From positions 160,539-224,538 of the forward strand of contig NZ_DFQV01000033.1 of assembly GCF_002377945.1 (NCBI RefSeq): 64,000 bases of DNA. The letters are read 5' to 3'. Made by a program: the position numbers and the translations under genes. Source of the DNA: Psychrobacter sp. UBA3480. GTDB lineage: Bacteria > Pseudomonadota > Gammaproteobacteria > Pseudomonadales > Moraxellaceae. Of the stretch, positions 17,477-27,208 are shown piece by piece; the stretch's first letter is position 1, and each line of letters opens with the position of its first letter. The notes under the pieces are model-generated. The model worked only from the letters and a program-made list of their open reading frames with translations, did not search any database and had not been told where the DNA came from.

Positions 17477-18565
17477 ATGAGTCTAAAGCCATCTATTGCT
17501 AATCCCCAGCGCCATTTACCAGCCTCTCCTAAAGCGCAAACACCTCGCGCGCGTGGGGCAGGTAATCCTAAAATTCTAAACGACCCTGAACTAAAACATA
17601 CCCTTAATCAAAGCCCCGAAACCAATGATGAGCATTCAGGATCACTGATCACTGTGTTAATTGCAGTTGGGGCCAATCTGGTTATTGCAATCGCAAAAAC
17701 TGTTGCCGCCTTTATGACAGGCTCAGCCTCTATGATTGCCGAGGCAGCTCACTCATGGGCAGATGCTGGCAATGGTACATTGCTCATCGTCGCAGAAAAA
17801 AAATCTATCAAACCTGCTGATAAAAGCCATCCACTAGGCTACGGCAAAGAGTCTTATGTTTGGTCGATGATTGCTGCTTTTGGTGTCTTTACAGCAGGTT
17901 CGATTGTCTCTATCTATACGGGTATTAAAGAATGGAACGCTACTGAGTCTGAGGCTAATTACACGATTGGCTTTATCGTATTGGCAGTGGCGTTTGTGCT
18001 CGAAGGGATCTCATTGGTTCAGGCATACAGACAAAGTAAAAAGCATGGTGAAGCGCTCGATATAAGTGCACTTGGCTATGTCGTAGATACGTCTAACCCA
18101 ACGTTGCGCGGTGTGTTCTTTGAAGACTTAGCAGCGGTTATCGGTTTGGTGATTGCCGCTGCTGCTATGGGTATGCACGCTTATACGGGCGAACCATATT
18201 GGGATGCATTAGGGTCTATCATCGTCGGTCTACTATTGGGCGTCGTCGCCATATTCTTAATCAGTCGAAACCGAGATTTCTTGGTCGGGCATAGAGTCAC
18301 TGACCGTATGCACGAATATGTTTTAAGCGAGCTGCTAAATCATCCAGATATCGATAGTGTGTCCTACCTGCACCTAGAGTGGGTCGGCCCAAAAAAGATA
18401 TTTATGGTGGCGGCAGTAGATATCGCCGGCAATCAAAAAGAAGAGCATATCGCTCGGAAATTTGAAGAGATTGAAAATCTATTCAGAGGTAACCCAGTCT
18501 TTCAAGAGGCTATCTTGACGCTGTCAGAACCTAATGCTGAGCTGCTAAGTTTAGAGAATATTTAA
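17477..18565 (+). CDS. Cation diffusion facilitator family transporter (SLC30A9-like)
   Basis: The frame is open from ATG 17408, but homology begins later. I place the start at ATG 17477 (MSLKPSIANPQ), giving 362 residues with a basic cytoplasmic leader. Six hydrophobic spans follow. The first metal motif is HSWAD in IAEAAHSWADAGNGTLL; the second reads FFEDLAAVIGLV, with Glu-Asp in place of the usual HxxxD, as in the SLC30A9 branch. HPLGYGKESYVWSM and a C-terminal cytoplasmic domain complete it. It exports or moves Zn2+ or related divalent ions by proton exchange. Confidence 0.87.
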   Translation: MSLKPSIANPQRHLPASPKAQTPRARGAGNPKILNDPELKHTLNQSPETNDEHSGSLITVLIAVGANLVIAIAKTVAAFMTGSASMIAEAAHSWADAGNGTLLIVAEKKSIKPADKSHPLGYGKESYVWSMIAAFGVFTAGSIVSIYTGIKEWNATESEANYTIGFIVLAVAFVLEGISLVQAYRQSKKHGEALDISALGYVVDTSNPTLRGVFFEDLAAVIGLVIAAAAMGMHAYTGEPYWDALGSIIVGLLLGVVAIFLISRNRDFLVGHRVTDRMHEYVLSELLNHPDIDSVSYLHLEWVGPKKIFMVAAVDIAGNQKEEHIARKFEEIENLFRGNPVFQEAILTLSEPNAELLSLENI

Positions 18566-18650
18566 TCTGGGGGTTTGATGGATTGAATGTGTAATATGTA
18601 GATCTTATCGAATGCTTTTAAGTACACTTTCTAAATTCAAAAATACAGAC

Positions 18651-18684
18651 ACAAAAAAGCCGTCAACTATGACGGCTCTTTTTA
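18651..18684. terminator. Bidirectional terminator between CDF gene and dps
   Basis: AGCCGTCA (18658-18665) and TGACGGCT (18670-18677) form a perfect stem with A-run on the left and T-run on the right, between two convergent genes. Confidence 0.82.
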
Positions 18685-18722
18685 TAACTCTAGTGCTTAG
18701 TGACTAGTCAAATTGAATGCTA

Positions 18723-19205
18723 TTATTTCTTCGGTGCGTTTGCGCCGATGAACCATGCATCTTTATCAACGATACGGCTAGCTTCTGTAAATAAGTCAGC
18801 GGTGTCTTCATCACCTGCGTCGCCAGCAGCAGCAATCGCTTCACGCAATGTCTCTGCGACTTTCTTATAGCGGCTGGTTAACTCACGAACATGCTGATCT
18901 ACTTCAGTGATGTCAGTTGGGTAGTCATCTAGGATAGACTCTTTTACTACGCGACTTGCCAAACCGTTTGGTTGGCCTCCTAGGATCACAATACGCTCTG
19001 CGATAGTATCTGATACTTCAAGGATGCGATCTGATGTTTCATCTAATAACTGATGCACACCGATGAAGCCAGTGCCTTGTAGATTCCAATGGCACTGTTT
19101 GCCATCTAAGGTTAAATCAATAACATTTGCTAGGTTAGCGTTTAGCAAATCAATCATTTTTTTCGCAGTTTCGTCTGAAATACCACTTGCGTAACGTTCT
19201 CTCAT
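18723..19205 (-). CDS. dps: Dps-family DNA-binding ferritin-like protein
   Basis: A 160-residue four-helix protein of standard Dps length. The intersubunit ferroxidase site is seen as QCHWNLQGTGFIGVHQLLDE (His, then His, with the Asp/Glu of LLDETSD). Dps forms a dodecamer that oxidises Fe2+ with peroxide, stores iron and protects DNA. ACGGAG lies about 7 bp before the ATG. A TATAAT (19238-19233, minus) precedes it with an inverted repeat just upstream, so peroxide- or iron-responsive control is plausible. Confidence 0.93.
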   Translation of the reverse strand: MRERYASGISDETAKKMIDLLNANLANVIDLTLDGKQCHWNLQGTGFIGVHQLLDETSDRILEVSDTIAERIVILGGQPNGLASRVVKESILDDYPTDITEVDQHVRELTSRYKKVAETLREAIAAAGDAGDEDTADLFTEASRIVDKDAWFIGANAPKK

Positions 19206-19237
19206 ATTTTACTCCGTCATTTATTTAAAATTATTAT

Positions 19238-19255
19238 ATTGAATGAAAGTTCAAT
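19238..19255. promoter_or_regulatory. Inverted repeat in the dps promoter
   Basis: ATTGAA (19238-19243) and TTCAAT (19250-19255) form a perfect 6-bp inverted repeat with a 6-bp spacer. It overlaps the upstream edge of the likely dps -10 box (TATAAT on minus, 19238-19233) and so sits between the -35 and -10 positions. The binding factor is not known. Confidence 0.4.
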
Positions 19256-19688
19256 GTATTTTTATTGGTCTTCTATTCGATGACAATCAAGTTAAAGCTA
19301 ATGATACGAATTGCTATAAAGCTATCCATTCATTAGTACTGATCACTAGTACTTGAAAGTCATCAACTTGTTAATTCAAGAACGATAATAGCAGCTTAAC
19401 TCAGTGTTGGAACCCTTGAGTGTTAGGCTTTGTTAGGTGGTCGTGTAACGAGTTTGTTAACCGTGAAAAGCTTTGTAAATTTATCGAATACTGTGTGCGT
19501 TTTTTATAACGATGTAAGTTTTATCCGCTAATATTAATCATTAACTTTTAATAAACCGTACATTTATGTACTCATTTTTTTAGGCAGCCAGACAGCGTTT
19601 TGACTATAGGATAAGACTCCTTATTCTCCTTTAAAAACCGCTGCTCAGACCCCATATTGTTATAAACCTTAAGAAGAAGAAAGCCATT
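19256..19688. other. Intergenic region between dps and uvrB
   Basis: This holds the uvrB promoter and leader. The only structure I see is AGTACT (19335-19340) repeated at 19348-19353 around a 7-bp spacer. There is no clear LexA-type box, in line with the absence of LexA from most Moraxellaceae. No gene is supported. Confidence 0.45.
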
Positions 19689-21800
19689 ATGCGAATGCCT
19701 GAACCGCGCTCATCGCGTCAGTTAAATCAATTGGCCACTCAGCTCCAAGGCGAAGCTGAAATTAGTGGTGTTAATGCGTCAGGGACGCAAATATCAAGTC
19801 GTGCCTTTGAGATGGTTACTGACTTTGAGCCAGCAGGCGACCAGCCGCAAGCCATCAAAAAGCTAGTTAACGGTATCAATTCGGACATGGACGAGCAGTT
19901 GCTATTGGGTGTGACTGGTTCTGGTAAGACCTATACCATGGCAAAGGTCATTGCTGAAACTCAGCGTCCGACCATTATCATGGCGCACAATAAAACGCTA
20001 GCCGCTCAGCTATATGGTGAGTTCAAATCGTTCTTCCCTAATAATGCGGTCGAATATTTCGTCAGCTATTATGATTATTATCAGCCAGAAGCGTATGTCG
20101 CAGCGAGTGATACCTTTATCGAAAAAGACAGCGCCATCAACGATCATATTGATCAGATGCGCCTGTCAGCCACGCGTGCCTTGTTAGAGCGTCGTGATGC
20201 GATTATTGTCGCTTCGGTATCCTGCATCTATGGTTTGGGTGATCCAGAAAGTTATCTTAAAATGCTATTACATGTCGTTGTGGGCGATAACATCGATCGT
20301 ACGGCGACTATCAAGCGTTTGGTTGAGATGCAGTACACACGTAACGAGTTGGATTTTGGCCGTGGTACGTATCGCTTACGTGGAGAGCTGTTAGATATCT
20401 ATCCTGCTGAGTCTGAGCAGCTAGCCGTACGTGTGCATTTATTTGATAACGAAGTCGAGAAGATTACGTGGTTTGATCCTTTAACGGGTAAGACGGTGCG
20501 CAGCGTGCCACGTATTACCATTTATCCAAAGTCGCACTATGTGACGCCGCGTAATAAGCTAGAAGCCGCCAGCCATACGATCCGTGCTGAGCTAGAGCCG
20601 CGTTTAGAGTATTTCCGTGATAACAACAAACTGATTGAAGCACAGCGTCTCAAAGAGCGTACTCAGTATGACTTGGAGATGATTCAGCAGCTAGGCTATT
20701 GTAACGGTATTGAAAACTACTCACAGCATCTCTCTGGTCGTCCATCAGGGGAAGCGCCGCCGACATTGTTTGATTATATTCCAGAAGATGCCTTGTTGTT
20801 CCTTGATGAGTCGCATGTTACGGTTTCGCAGATTGGTGCGATGTATAAAGGCGATAGATCGCGTAAAGAAAACTTGGTCAATTATGGTTTTAGATTGCCA
20901 AGTGCGATGAATAACCGCCCGATGAGGTTTGAAGAGTGGGAGCGTATCAAGCCCAAAACAATTTATGTCAGTGCCACGCCAGCATTGTATGAGCTTGAGC
21001 ACAGCGAGCAAGTCGTTGAGCAGGTCGTCCGTCCGACGGGTCTAATTGACCCTGAGATCGAGATACGTCCTGTCTTGACGCAAGTTGACGATGTGCTATC
21101 AGAGATTACCAAACGCCGTGAAAAGGACGAGCGTGTACTGATTACTACATTGACCAAGCGTATGTCAGAAGATTTGACCAGTTACCTCAAAGAGTATGAT
21201 GTAAAGGTCGCCTATCTACATTCGGACATCGATACTGTTGAGCGTATGCAGATTATTCATGAGCTGCGTACTGGCGTGCATGATGTGCTGGTCGGTATCA
21301 ACTTATTACGTGAAGGCTTGGATATGCCTGAAGTATCACTGGTAGCGATATTTGATGCTGATAAAGAAGGTTTCTTGCGTTCAGAGCGTTCGCTTATCCA
21401 GACCATTGGTCGTGCAGCACGTCACTTGAATGGTAAAGCTATTCTCTATGCCGATCGTATTACGCCAAGTATGCAAAAGGCAATAGATGAGACGGATCGC
21501 CGCCGTGATAAGCAGATTGCCTTTAACCTTGAGCATAACATCACGCCAAAAGGTGCTCGCCGTAGTATCACGGACAAGATTGATACGGGCGAAAGCTTGG
21601 ATGCCAATGACAATCAAGCTATCCCAGTTAAGAGTAACTTACCAGATGTGGATATCAATATCTTGCGTAGCCCTGATCTACTTGCCAAAGAAATCAAACG
21701 ATTAGAGAAGCAAATGCAGCAAATGTCGCGTGATTTGAAGTTTGAAGAAGCAGCAAAAACGCGTGACAAAGTACTAGAGTTAAAAGCACATTTAATCTGA
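19689..21800 (+). CDS. uvrB: Excinuclease ABC subunit B
   Basis: A 703-residue nucleotide-excision-repair helicase. It contains Walker [13 protein letters not shown] (about 74-85), the beta-hairpin region [24 protein letters not shown]-like FLDESHVTV, helicase motifs [27 protein letters not shown] and [10 protein letters not shown], and the C-terminal UVR motif [17 protein letters not shown] that binds UvrC. It takes damaged DNA from UvrA and recruits UvrC. The N-terminus is about 35 residues longer than E. coli UvrB (whose start aligns with [14 protein letters not shown]). AAGAAGAAGAAAG precedes ATG 19689. Confidence 0.97.
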   Translation: MRMPEPRSSRQLNQLATQLQGEAEISGVNASGTQISSRAFEMVTDFEPAGDQPQAIKKLVNGINSDMDEQLLLGVTGSGKTYTMAKVIAETQRPTIIMAHNKTLAAQLYGEFKSFFPNNAVEYFVSYYDYYQPEAYVAASDTFIEKDSAINDHIDQMRLSATRALLERRDAIIVASVSCIYGLGDPESYLKMLLHVVVGDNIDRTATIKRLVEMQYTRNELDFGRGTYRLRGELLDIYPAESEQLAVRVHLFDNEVEKITWFDPLTGKTVRSVPRITIYPKSHYVTPRNKLEAASHTIRAELEPRLEYFRDNNKLIEAQRLKERTQYDLEMIQQLGYCNGIENYSQHLSGRPSGEAPPTLFDYIPEDALLFLDESHVTVSQIGAMYKGDRSRKENLVNYGFRLPSAMNNRPMRFEEWERIKPKTIYVSATPALYELEHSEQVVEQVVRPTGLIDPEIEIRPVLTQVDDVLSEITKRREKDERVLITTLTKRMSEDLTSYLKEYDVKVAYLHSDIDTVERMQIIHELRTGVHDVLVGINLLREGLDMPEVSLVAIFDADKEGFLRSERSLIQTIGRAARHLNGKAILYADRITPSMQKAIDETDRRRDKQIAFNLEHNITPKGARRSITDKIDTGESLDANDNQAIPVKSNLPDVDINILRSPDLLAKEIKRLEKQMQQMSRDLKFEEAAKTRDKVLELKAHLI

Positions 21801-21849
21801 TCGCTTGGGTTAAATATTGAGGCTAAAAAGAGGCTAAACAATAGCTAAG

Positions 21850-21880
21850 GTGGGGTGCTTTTTAAGTACCTCACTTTTTT
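21850..21880 (+). terminator. Terminator of uvrB
   Basis: GTGGGGTGCTT (21850-21860) pairs, with one G-T pair, with AAGTACCTCAC (21863-21873) and is followed by six T residues, 50 bp after the stop codon. Confidence 0.75.
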
Positions 21881-22111
21881 ATGGTTTATACAATATCGGA
21901 ACGTACAGAATACTTGTAATACCGCGCATTGCCACTTACCATATCCGCATAAATCTCACCATCCATATAATATTTCAAAAATTTAAGTCGCAAGCAAACA
22001 AGCCGAGCGTGAGTAATGTTCTTGTTAAGCTAAGCTTGTTGTTCTCATAGATCAAATTATCAACACAGACTAAATTTTTGGAATGGACATAATCTAGGCG
22101 TATTATTCACT

Positions 22112-23164
22112 GTGCTTACCAACAACTTAATAGAATTAAACTCTAACGAAAATTCACTCGGTATGTCAGATGCTGCTAAACAAGCCGTTATTAACTCTTT
22201 AGACATCGGCTTTCGTTATCCTGATGACCAACGTGCAGCGCTGATTACCAAAGTCGCTGAGATAAACGGTGTGACAGAGAGTCAAATCTCACTGGGCAGT
22301 GGTTCTAGTGAAAATATTCGTACTGTCGTCCAAATGCTACAAAATCAAGCATTAGTAGCAGGCAAAAAATTCCAAGTTATCGTGCCGCATCCAACCTTTG
22401 CCTATGCTGAATTATATGCGACATCCATTGATGTGCCTGTGGTAAAAGTGCCGCTGACCACTGAAAATTACGCTTTTGACTTGCAAAGCATGCAAAAAGT
22501 GGCTGATGACTTTGACGGTATTAGCTTGTTTTATCTGTGCAATCCAAACAACCCAACGTCGACTATTACTGACACAGTAAAGCTAAAAGAATGGGTAGGG
22601 CATGCACCAAGTAACCATTACTTTTTACTCGATGAAGCTTATTCGGAGTATGTGACTGATCCAAGTTTTGAGAGTGGTGTTGCATGGATACGAGAGGAGT
22701 ACTCAGAAAATATCGTTGTGGTGCGTACCTTTTCAAAACTATGTGCACTCGCTGGCATGCGTGTTGGCTATGCAGTTGCTAGCCCGCAAATGATAGCTAG
22801 ATTAGAAGCATTTATCTCGATTGATAATACCAACTTGGCAGGTGCGGTAGCTGCATTAGCGACTCTCGATGATGAAGATTTTTTGGCATTGAGCTTACGT
22901 ACAGCCAATCAATCAGGTCAGCTGGTTGAGCAAACATTAGATGAGCTTGGCTTACGCTATTTGCCGTCACAAGCGAGCTTTATATTCCATGAGATAAAAG
23001 GCGATGTGCAAACCTATATCGATAGAATGCGAGAACATGGCATTGCGGTCGGGCGTGAGTTTGCGCCAATTACTGGCTTTAACCGCTTAACACTTGGCAG
23101 ACCTGATGAGATGGCGGTATTTGTAGAGGTGCTCAAATCATTTCGTGAAAAGGGCTGGGTCTAA
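22112..23164 (+). CDS. HisC-like class I/II aminotransferase
   Basis: A 350-residue PLP enzyme the length of histidinol-phosphate aminotransferase. Landmarks are ELNSNENSLGMSDAA at the N-terminus, LGSGSSENIRTVV, YLCNPNNPTSTIT, LLDEAYSEYV and the Schiff-base Lys in VVRTFSKLCALAGMRVGYAV. It sits alone rather than in a his operon, so the substrate could be an aromatic or other amino acid instead of histidinol phosphate. The start is a GTG without a clear ribosome-binding site, so the exact 5' end is uncertain. Confidence 0.85.
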   Translation: MLTNNLIELNSNENSLGMSDAAKQAVINSLDIGFRYPDDQRAALITKVAEINGVTESQISLGSGSSENIRTVVQMLQNQALVAGKKFQVIVPHPTFAYAELYATSIDVPVVKVPLTTENYAFDLQSMQKVADDFDGISLFYLCNPNNPTSTITDTVKLKEWVGHAPSNHYFLLDEAYSEYVTDPSFESGVAWIREEYSENIVVVRTFSKLCALAGMRVGYAVASPQMIARLEAFISIDNTNLAGAVAALATLDDEDFLALSLRTANQSGQLVEQTLDELGLRYLPSQASFIFHEIKGDVQTYIDRMREHGIAVGREFAPITGFNRLTLGRPDEMAVFVEVLKSFREKGWV

Positions 23165-23191
23165 TTAGGTCAGTTAATGCAGTTCGATAAT

Positions 23192-23229
23192 AAAAAAGGG
23201 AAGTTGCTTATTGGTCGCTTCCTTTTTTG
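23192..23229. terminator. Terminator after the HisC-like gene
   Basis: An A-rich arm ending in AAAAAAGGGAAG pairs with CTTCCTTTTTT across a loop of about 14 bases, 28 bp beyond the stop codon. Confidence 0.7.
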
Positions 23230-23464
23230 TTGAGTCTATTTTTCTGGTTCTATTTTATTGGGTCTATGTCACATCCAAAATCAATCGCACATTTTTACCA
23301 ACATCAAACGCAGTTTTACATATCGCACCTTAAATAATCTAACACTATCTTATAGGATAACTGAGTAAAGCATGACCCGTTAATCACACAGATGAATACT
23401 GGATAACAATCACAGTGCTCGGCATGCTCACGTATCTTATAATTATAAAGTTAGGGATGTACCT

Positions 23465-23842
23465 ATGTTCGATATCAAATCATTTTTTAAACGAGAAGTA
23501 GAAAAAAAGCTTATCAATGTAGATGACTATATTTTTATGCCAGAACGCGTAGAGATGGAGATTGAAGGTGGTCTATTAAATTGTGTGTTGAATAGCGATG
23601 GTCGCGTAGATATTTTTTATAGTAAAGACGGTGTCACTGAGGTGGGTTCAGCGTCGCGTAAGCACCCATTTACAGCATTTGAAAAAGAGCTATATCATGG
23701 TATTTATGATGACGTGATTAATGATTTAATTAAGGAAGTAGATAAAATTATTGATAGTACTTCGAAGTATTTTCGTCGTAGCCAATCATTGCCTTTTACG
23801 GCTTCTATAACGTCTCAACCAGCTGACACAAATAAGTTTTAG
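23465..23842 (+). CDS. Hypothetical protein, 125 residues
   Basis: I do not recognise a family. The frame is supported by TTAGGGATGTACCT before the ATG, normal codon use and a strong terminator 30 bp after the stop. The protein is soluble and mixed in charge. It begins with a Lys-rich helix (FDIKSFFKREVEKKL), has a beta-rich middle (VEMEIEGGLLNCVLNSDGRVDIFYSK) and an amphipathic helix DDVINDLIKEVDKIIDS, with no signal peptide or membrane span. It is monocistronic and its neighbours give no hint of role. Confidence 0.65.
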   Translation: MFDIKSFFKREVEKKLINVDDYIFMPERVEMEIEGGLLNCVLNSDGRVDIFYSKDGVTEVGSASRKHPFTAFEKELYHGIYDDVINDLIKEVDKIIDSTSKYFRRSQSLPFTASITSQPADTNKF

Positions 23843-23870
23843 GCTAATTGATTGAACTAATCTGTTAGCA

Positions 23871-23908
23871 ATAAAAAGGGTGCGTTATGTATAACGCACC
23901 CTTTTTAT
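23871..23908. terminator. Bidirectional terminator
   Basis: A long perfect stem, AAAAAGGGTGCGTTAT (23873-23888) with ATAACGCACCCTTTTT (23891-23906), lies between the convergent hypothetical gene and the lipoprotein gene. Confidence 0.85.
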
Positions 23909-23940
23909 TATTTTTTATTCTAACGAATCATTTGATTGTT

Positions 23941-24330
23941 CTATTGAACAAAGCTTGTATAGCAGCTCTGTAAAGATTTGGCGACGACTTGTGCAACTAA
24001 CTGAGTACGGTACTGAGAGTCAATCGCGGCATTGCCCAGCTCAACAATCGTTACTTGCTGCGGTGCTTGCTCACTGACGCAGCCACAAACATTGGTTTTA
24101 ACAGATTCTTGCTGTGCTTCTGTCATGGCGACGCTTGCAACACGCCACGCGTTTTGTTTTTCAATTTGGCTACGGCATTGGTTGTCGATCGCAGCTCTAA
24201 AAACATTCATGCCAATCTCATTTGCGGTACCGATTGCTGTACCTGTACCGTTGTTTGTAGCACCTGTTGTGGTACATCCCGCCAAGGCAAAAGTCGCTAG
24301 CATCATCGTTGAAGCCAAGATTTTTTTCAT
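23941..24330 (-). CDS. Small predicted lipoprotein
   Basis: A 129-residue protein with a clear lipoprotein signal: basic MKKI, a hydrophobic stretch, and lipobox LAGC with Cys at residue 19, followed by a Thr/Gly/Asn-rich linker. Asp is not at +2, so outer-membrane sorting is likely. The mature part has four further Cys (in NQCRS, NVCGCV and QSCYTS), probably forming disulfides in the periplasm. No known domain is recognised. AAGGAC precedes the ATG. Confidence 0.75.
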   Translation of the reverse strand: MKKILASTMMLATFALAGCTTTGATNNGTGTAIGTANEIGMNVFRAAIDNQCRSQIEKQNAWRVASVAMTEAQQESVKTNVCGCVSEQAPQQVTIVELGNAAIDSQYRTQLVAQVVAKSLQSCYTSFVQ

Positions 24331-24455
24331 AAGTTAGTCCTTTAAGGTGTCTGTCATAAATAAAGCTGTATATTATCAGTAAAACCTAGCAATGACATCA
24401 TTAACCACAAGCGCATTTTATTTTAGAACTCTATAACCTATTTGTATAAACCACA

Positions 24456-24490
24456 AAAAAGCCAGCTAAGTAATCACTTAACTGGCTTGA
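24456..24490 (-). terminator. Terminator of the DUF697-like gene
   Basis: GCCAGCTAAG (24461-24470) and CTTAACTGGC (24477-24486) form a 10-bp stem with one G-T pair. The A6 at 24455-24460 is a T-run on the minus strand. Confidence 0.75.
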
Positions 24491-24514
24491 TATAGGCTAA
24501 GCTATTTGGCTTAT

Positions 24515-25030
24515 TTATACGTTTTTGCCGTGTTCTTTTTGCTGAATATCTTTTGCCAATTTATAGCATTCATTGATATGGTCATTGGCAATTTTCTTAA
24601 AAATCGTATAACCCATCGTTGCAGCAACTAGTTGACCACCAAGTGGAATAAACTTGGTCACTTGTTTGGCAGCGATACGACCACCGAAACCTTGAATGGT
24701 TTTTTTGACGATACCACGTGTTGCCATGAGACCAGCGAAATCTACAGTACGATCTTTTACTGCGCTCCAATGCACTTCGCGTGATTCCAAATTAATGGCT
24801 GATTGACGGTCTTCAATGAGACCAAAACGCTCACTAATCTCTGGAATCAACTGCGTCAACATCCCCGCATCAACTGCCACATCAAAAAATGGTACTGGCA
24901 CAACTGCTACACCAGCAGAAACTCTAGCGCGTCTTTTTACCATTCCCTGACATTCTTTCTTAACCTTATCAAGGTCTAGGTTAGGGTCGATAGTATTTGG
25001 AAGTTTTTCAGCAAGTGGCGTGGTTTTCAT
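24515..25030 (-). CDS. Conserved hypothetical protein, DUF697-like
   Basis: A 171-residue protein. Two segments recall the DUF697/YcjF family: VVPVPFFDVAVDAGMLTQLI (about 43-62), with the Pro-x-Pro and Asp-Ala-Gly pattern, and FIPLGGQLVAATMGYTIFKK near 130-149. These are the two glycine-rich hydrophobic hairpins of that family, which usually associate with membranes. No GTPase domain is attached. Function is unknown; AAGGAC precedes the ATG. The family assignment is by eye and moderate. Confidence 0.65.
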   Translation of the reverse strand: MKTTPLAEKLPNTIDPNLDLDKVKKECQGMVKRRARVSAGVAVVPVPFFDVAVDAGMLTQLIPEISERFGLIEDRQSAINLESREVHWSAVKDRTVDFAGLMATRGIVKKTIQGFGGRIAAKQVTKFIPLGGQLVAATMGYTIFKKIANDHINECYKLAKDIQQKEHGKNV

Positions 25031-25347
25031 AAAGTGTCCTTATAAATAATTAAAATATAAATGATAAAAAGTTCAATAGGTAACAAATCCTTCAGTTGCT
25101 TACTATTTTATGGATTTATGCGTGGCTTACAATCATTGCTTTGTAGCAAAATGAATGAAATTACTCACACTGTGCACCTTTTTTGTAAGTGATTAAACGA
25201 AGGTGATCTACATGAGCTATAAAAATGGCGGTATCAATTATTGCTAATTTACAGGCATTATTCATCAGGTTGCACAATGCCTAATGATATACAGAGGTAG
25301 TATAAATTGTCATTGTGACCCTCTACTAAAGCCAGTAGAATACCCTC
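25031..25347. other. Intergenic region upstream of recJ
   Basis: 317 bp between divergent genes. No clear promoter pair, repeat or RNA gene is seen. There is no recognisable ribosome-binding site immediately before the recJ ATG. Confidence 0.4.
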
Positions 25348-27186
25348 ATGCTAAATTTAACCCCCCGTTATACCAGCACTCGCATCGACGAGTTGCCCGA
25401 CGCGCTGCAACCATTTGCCGCTCAATCATTCACGCTTGCCCGCCTGTATGCAGGGCGAGGTATCACTGCGCCTGATGAGCTGGAAACTAGCCTATCAGGT
25501 CTATTGCCTGCTGAGGCATTGCACGGTGTCACTGAAGCCGTGCGCTTATTAGATGTAGCCATTGATGAGCGTCAGCGTATTTTGATCGTTGGTGACTTTG
25601 ACTGTGATGGTGCCACCAGTACAGCCTTAATGATGCGTGCGCTTACAAAGATGGGTGCGGTCGTTGATTTCCTAGTGCCAGATCGTTTTAAGTACGGTTA
25701 CGGTCTGACGCCAGAGATTGTCGAGTTAGGTATTGAGACTTTTCAGCCAGATATGATAGTGACGGTTGATAATGGCATCTCAAGTCATGAAGGGGTAGTA
25801 CGCGCCCAAGCTGATGGTATCACGGTGATTATCACCGACCATCATCTCACCACCAAAGAGACGCCACCTGCGGAAGCGGTAGTCAATCCCAATCAGCTAG
25901 GTTGTGACTTTGCTAGTAAAGCACTGGTCGGAGTTGGAGTCGCATTTTATGTGCTCGGACGATTGGCAAAGCTACGCCGCGAAGCTGGCAAGTCTACGGT
26001 ACAGGTGAGTCAATATTTGGATTTGGTCGCACTTGGGACGATTGCAGACGTTGGGGTACTGGATAAAAACAACCGCATCTTGGTACATCATGGATTATCA
26101 GCTATTCGTCAAGGCCGCTGCTGTATGGGAATACTGGCATTGCTTGAGCAAGCGGGCCGTGATCCTAAGCAGCTTCATGCCCAAGATTTCGGTTTTGTAT
26201 TAGGCCCCCGTATCAATGCTGCTGGGCGTATGGATAATATGCGCATCGGTATCGAATGCTTATTAACGGAAGATTGGAGCACCGCACAGCGATTGGCACA
26301 AGAACTTGAGCAGTTGAATCGCACGCGTCGTCATGTAGAAGGCGAGATGCGCGCACAAGCCGACAGTATCGTACAAGCACTGGCTAATGAAGATAATAAC
26401 GACAATAGTACGAATGGTGATAGCGACAACAATGCGAGTAACGATGACACAATTATTCAAGCTGTCTCTACTGCGAAGGCTAGCAATTCAGGTACGCGTA
26501 GTATTATTCTATACCAAGATGACTGGCATCAAGGAGTCATTGGCATTGTCGCTGGTCGCCTAAAAGAAAGCCATTATTTGCCCAGTATCGTTTTTGCACC
26601 AGCAGACACTGAACAAACAGATGAAGATAGTGCTATTAAAGGTTCTGCACGTTCTATCGCTGGCGTACATATTCGTGATGCGATTGAACAAGTTGCTGAG
26701 CGTTATCCAGACTTAATCAGTCACTTCGGTGGGCACGCGATGGCGGCAGGTTTAACCCTCAAGCGCCGCAACTTTGAGGCATTTGTCACAGCTTTTAACG
26801 AAGTGATGGCTCAGATGGATGATGAGATATTTGCAGAACAAAAATTCACTGATGGACCTTTGCAAGCGAGCGACTTTAGCTTATGGTTTGCCGAGCATTT
26901 AGCCGATGCCAGTATCTGGGGTCATGGATTTGCGCCACCAATATTTGACGGTGTGTTTGAGGTACTGAGCTTCAAGATTTTAAAAGACAAACATCTTAAG
27001 TTATCGCTGCGCTATCCAGACGTTCAATATCCGATAGAGGCCATTTGCTTTAACTTTGATAATGAGGCTTGGGATTACCGTGCTAAGCAAGTCCATTTGT
27101 TATTTCAGCTAGACATTAATGAATGGAATGGCAAACAAAGCTTACAGCTGATGGTCAAAGACTTGGCTGTGCTAGAGCAAGGCTAA
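25348..27186 (+). CDS. recJ: Single-stranded-DNA-specific 5'-3' exonuclease RecJ
   Basis: A 612-residue DHH-superfamily nuclease. Metal-binding motifs are ILIVGDFDCDGATSTAL (about 73-89), VTVDNGISSHEGV (about 138), IITDHHLTT (DHH, about 165) and VALGTIADVGVL (about 230). The DHHA1 part contains SHFGGHAMAAGLTLKRRN, and an OB-like domain closes the protein. RecJ degrades 5' ssDNA in recombination and mismatch or base-excision repair. An Asn/Asp-rich insert of about 30 residues occurs at about 346-375, between the DHH and DHHA1 domains. Confidence 0.95.
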   Translation: MLNLTPRYTSTRIDELPDALQPFAAQSFTLARLYAGRGITAPDELETSLSGLLPAEALHGVTEAVRLLDVAIDERQRILIVGDFDCDGATSTALMMRALTKMGAVVDFLVPDRFKYGYGLTPEIVELGIETFQPDMIVTVDNGISSHEGVVRAQADGITVIITDHHLTTKETPPAEAVVNPNQLGCDFASKALVGVGVAFYVLGRLAKLRREAGKSTVQVSQYLDLVALGTIADVGVLDKNNRILVHHGLSAIRQGRCCMGILALLEQAGRDPKQLHAQDFGFVLGPRINAAGRMDNMRIGIECLLTEDWSTAQRLAQELEQLNRTRRHVEGEMRAQADSIVQALANEDNNDNSTNGDSDNNASNDDTIIQAVSTAKASNSGTRSIILYQDDWHQGVIGIVAGRLKESHYLPSIVFAPADTEQTDEDSAIKGSARSIAGVHIRDAIEQVAERYPDLISHFGGHAMAAGLTLKRRNFEAFVTAFNEVMAQMDDEIFAEQKFTDGPLQASDFSLWFAEHLADASIWGHGFAPPIFDGVFEVLSFKILKDKHLKLSLRYPDVQYPIEAICFNFDNEAWDYRAKQVHLLFQLDINEWNGKQSLQLMVKDLAVLEQG

Positions 27187-27208
27187 AACGGCAATGCCAA
27201 ATCGATAA

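Noticed and set aside
19335..19353. AGTACT repeat before uvrB considered as an SOS box
   Set aside because: It does not resemble a LexA site and Moraxellaceae generally lack LexA; listed only as a weak feature of the intergenic region.
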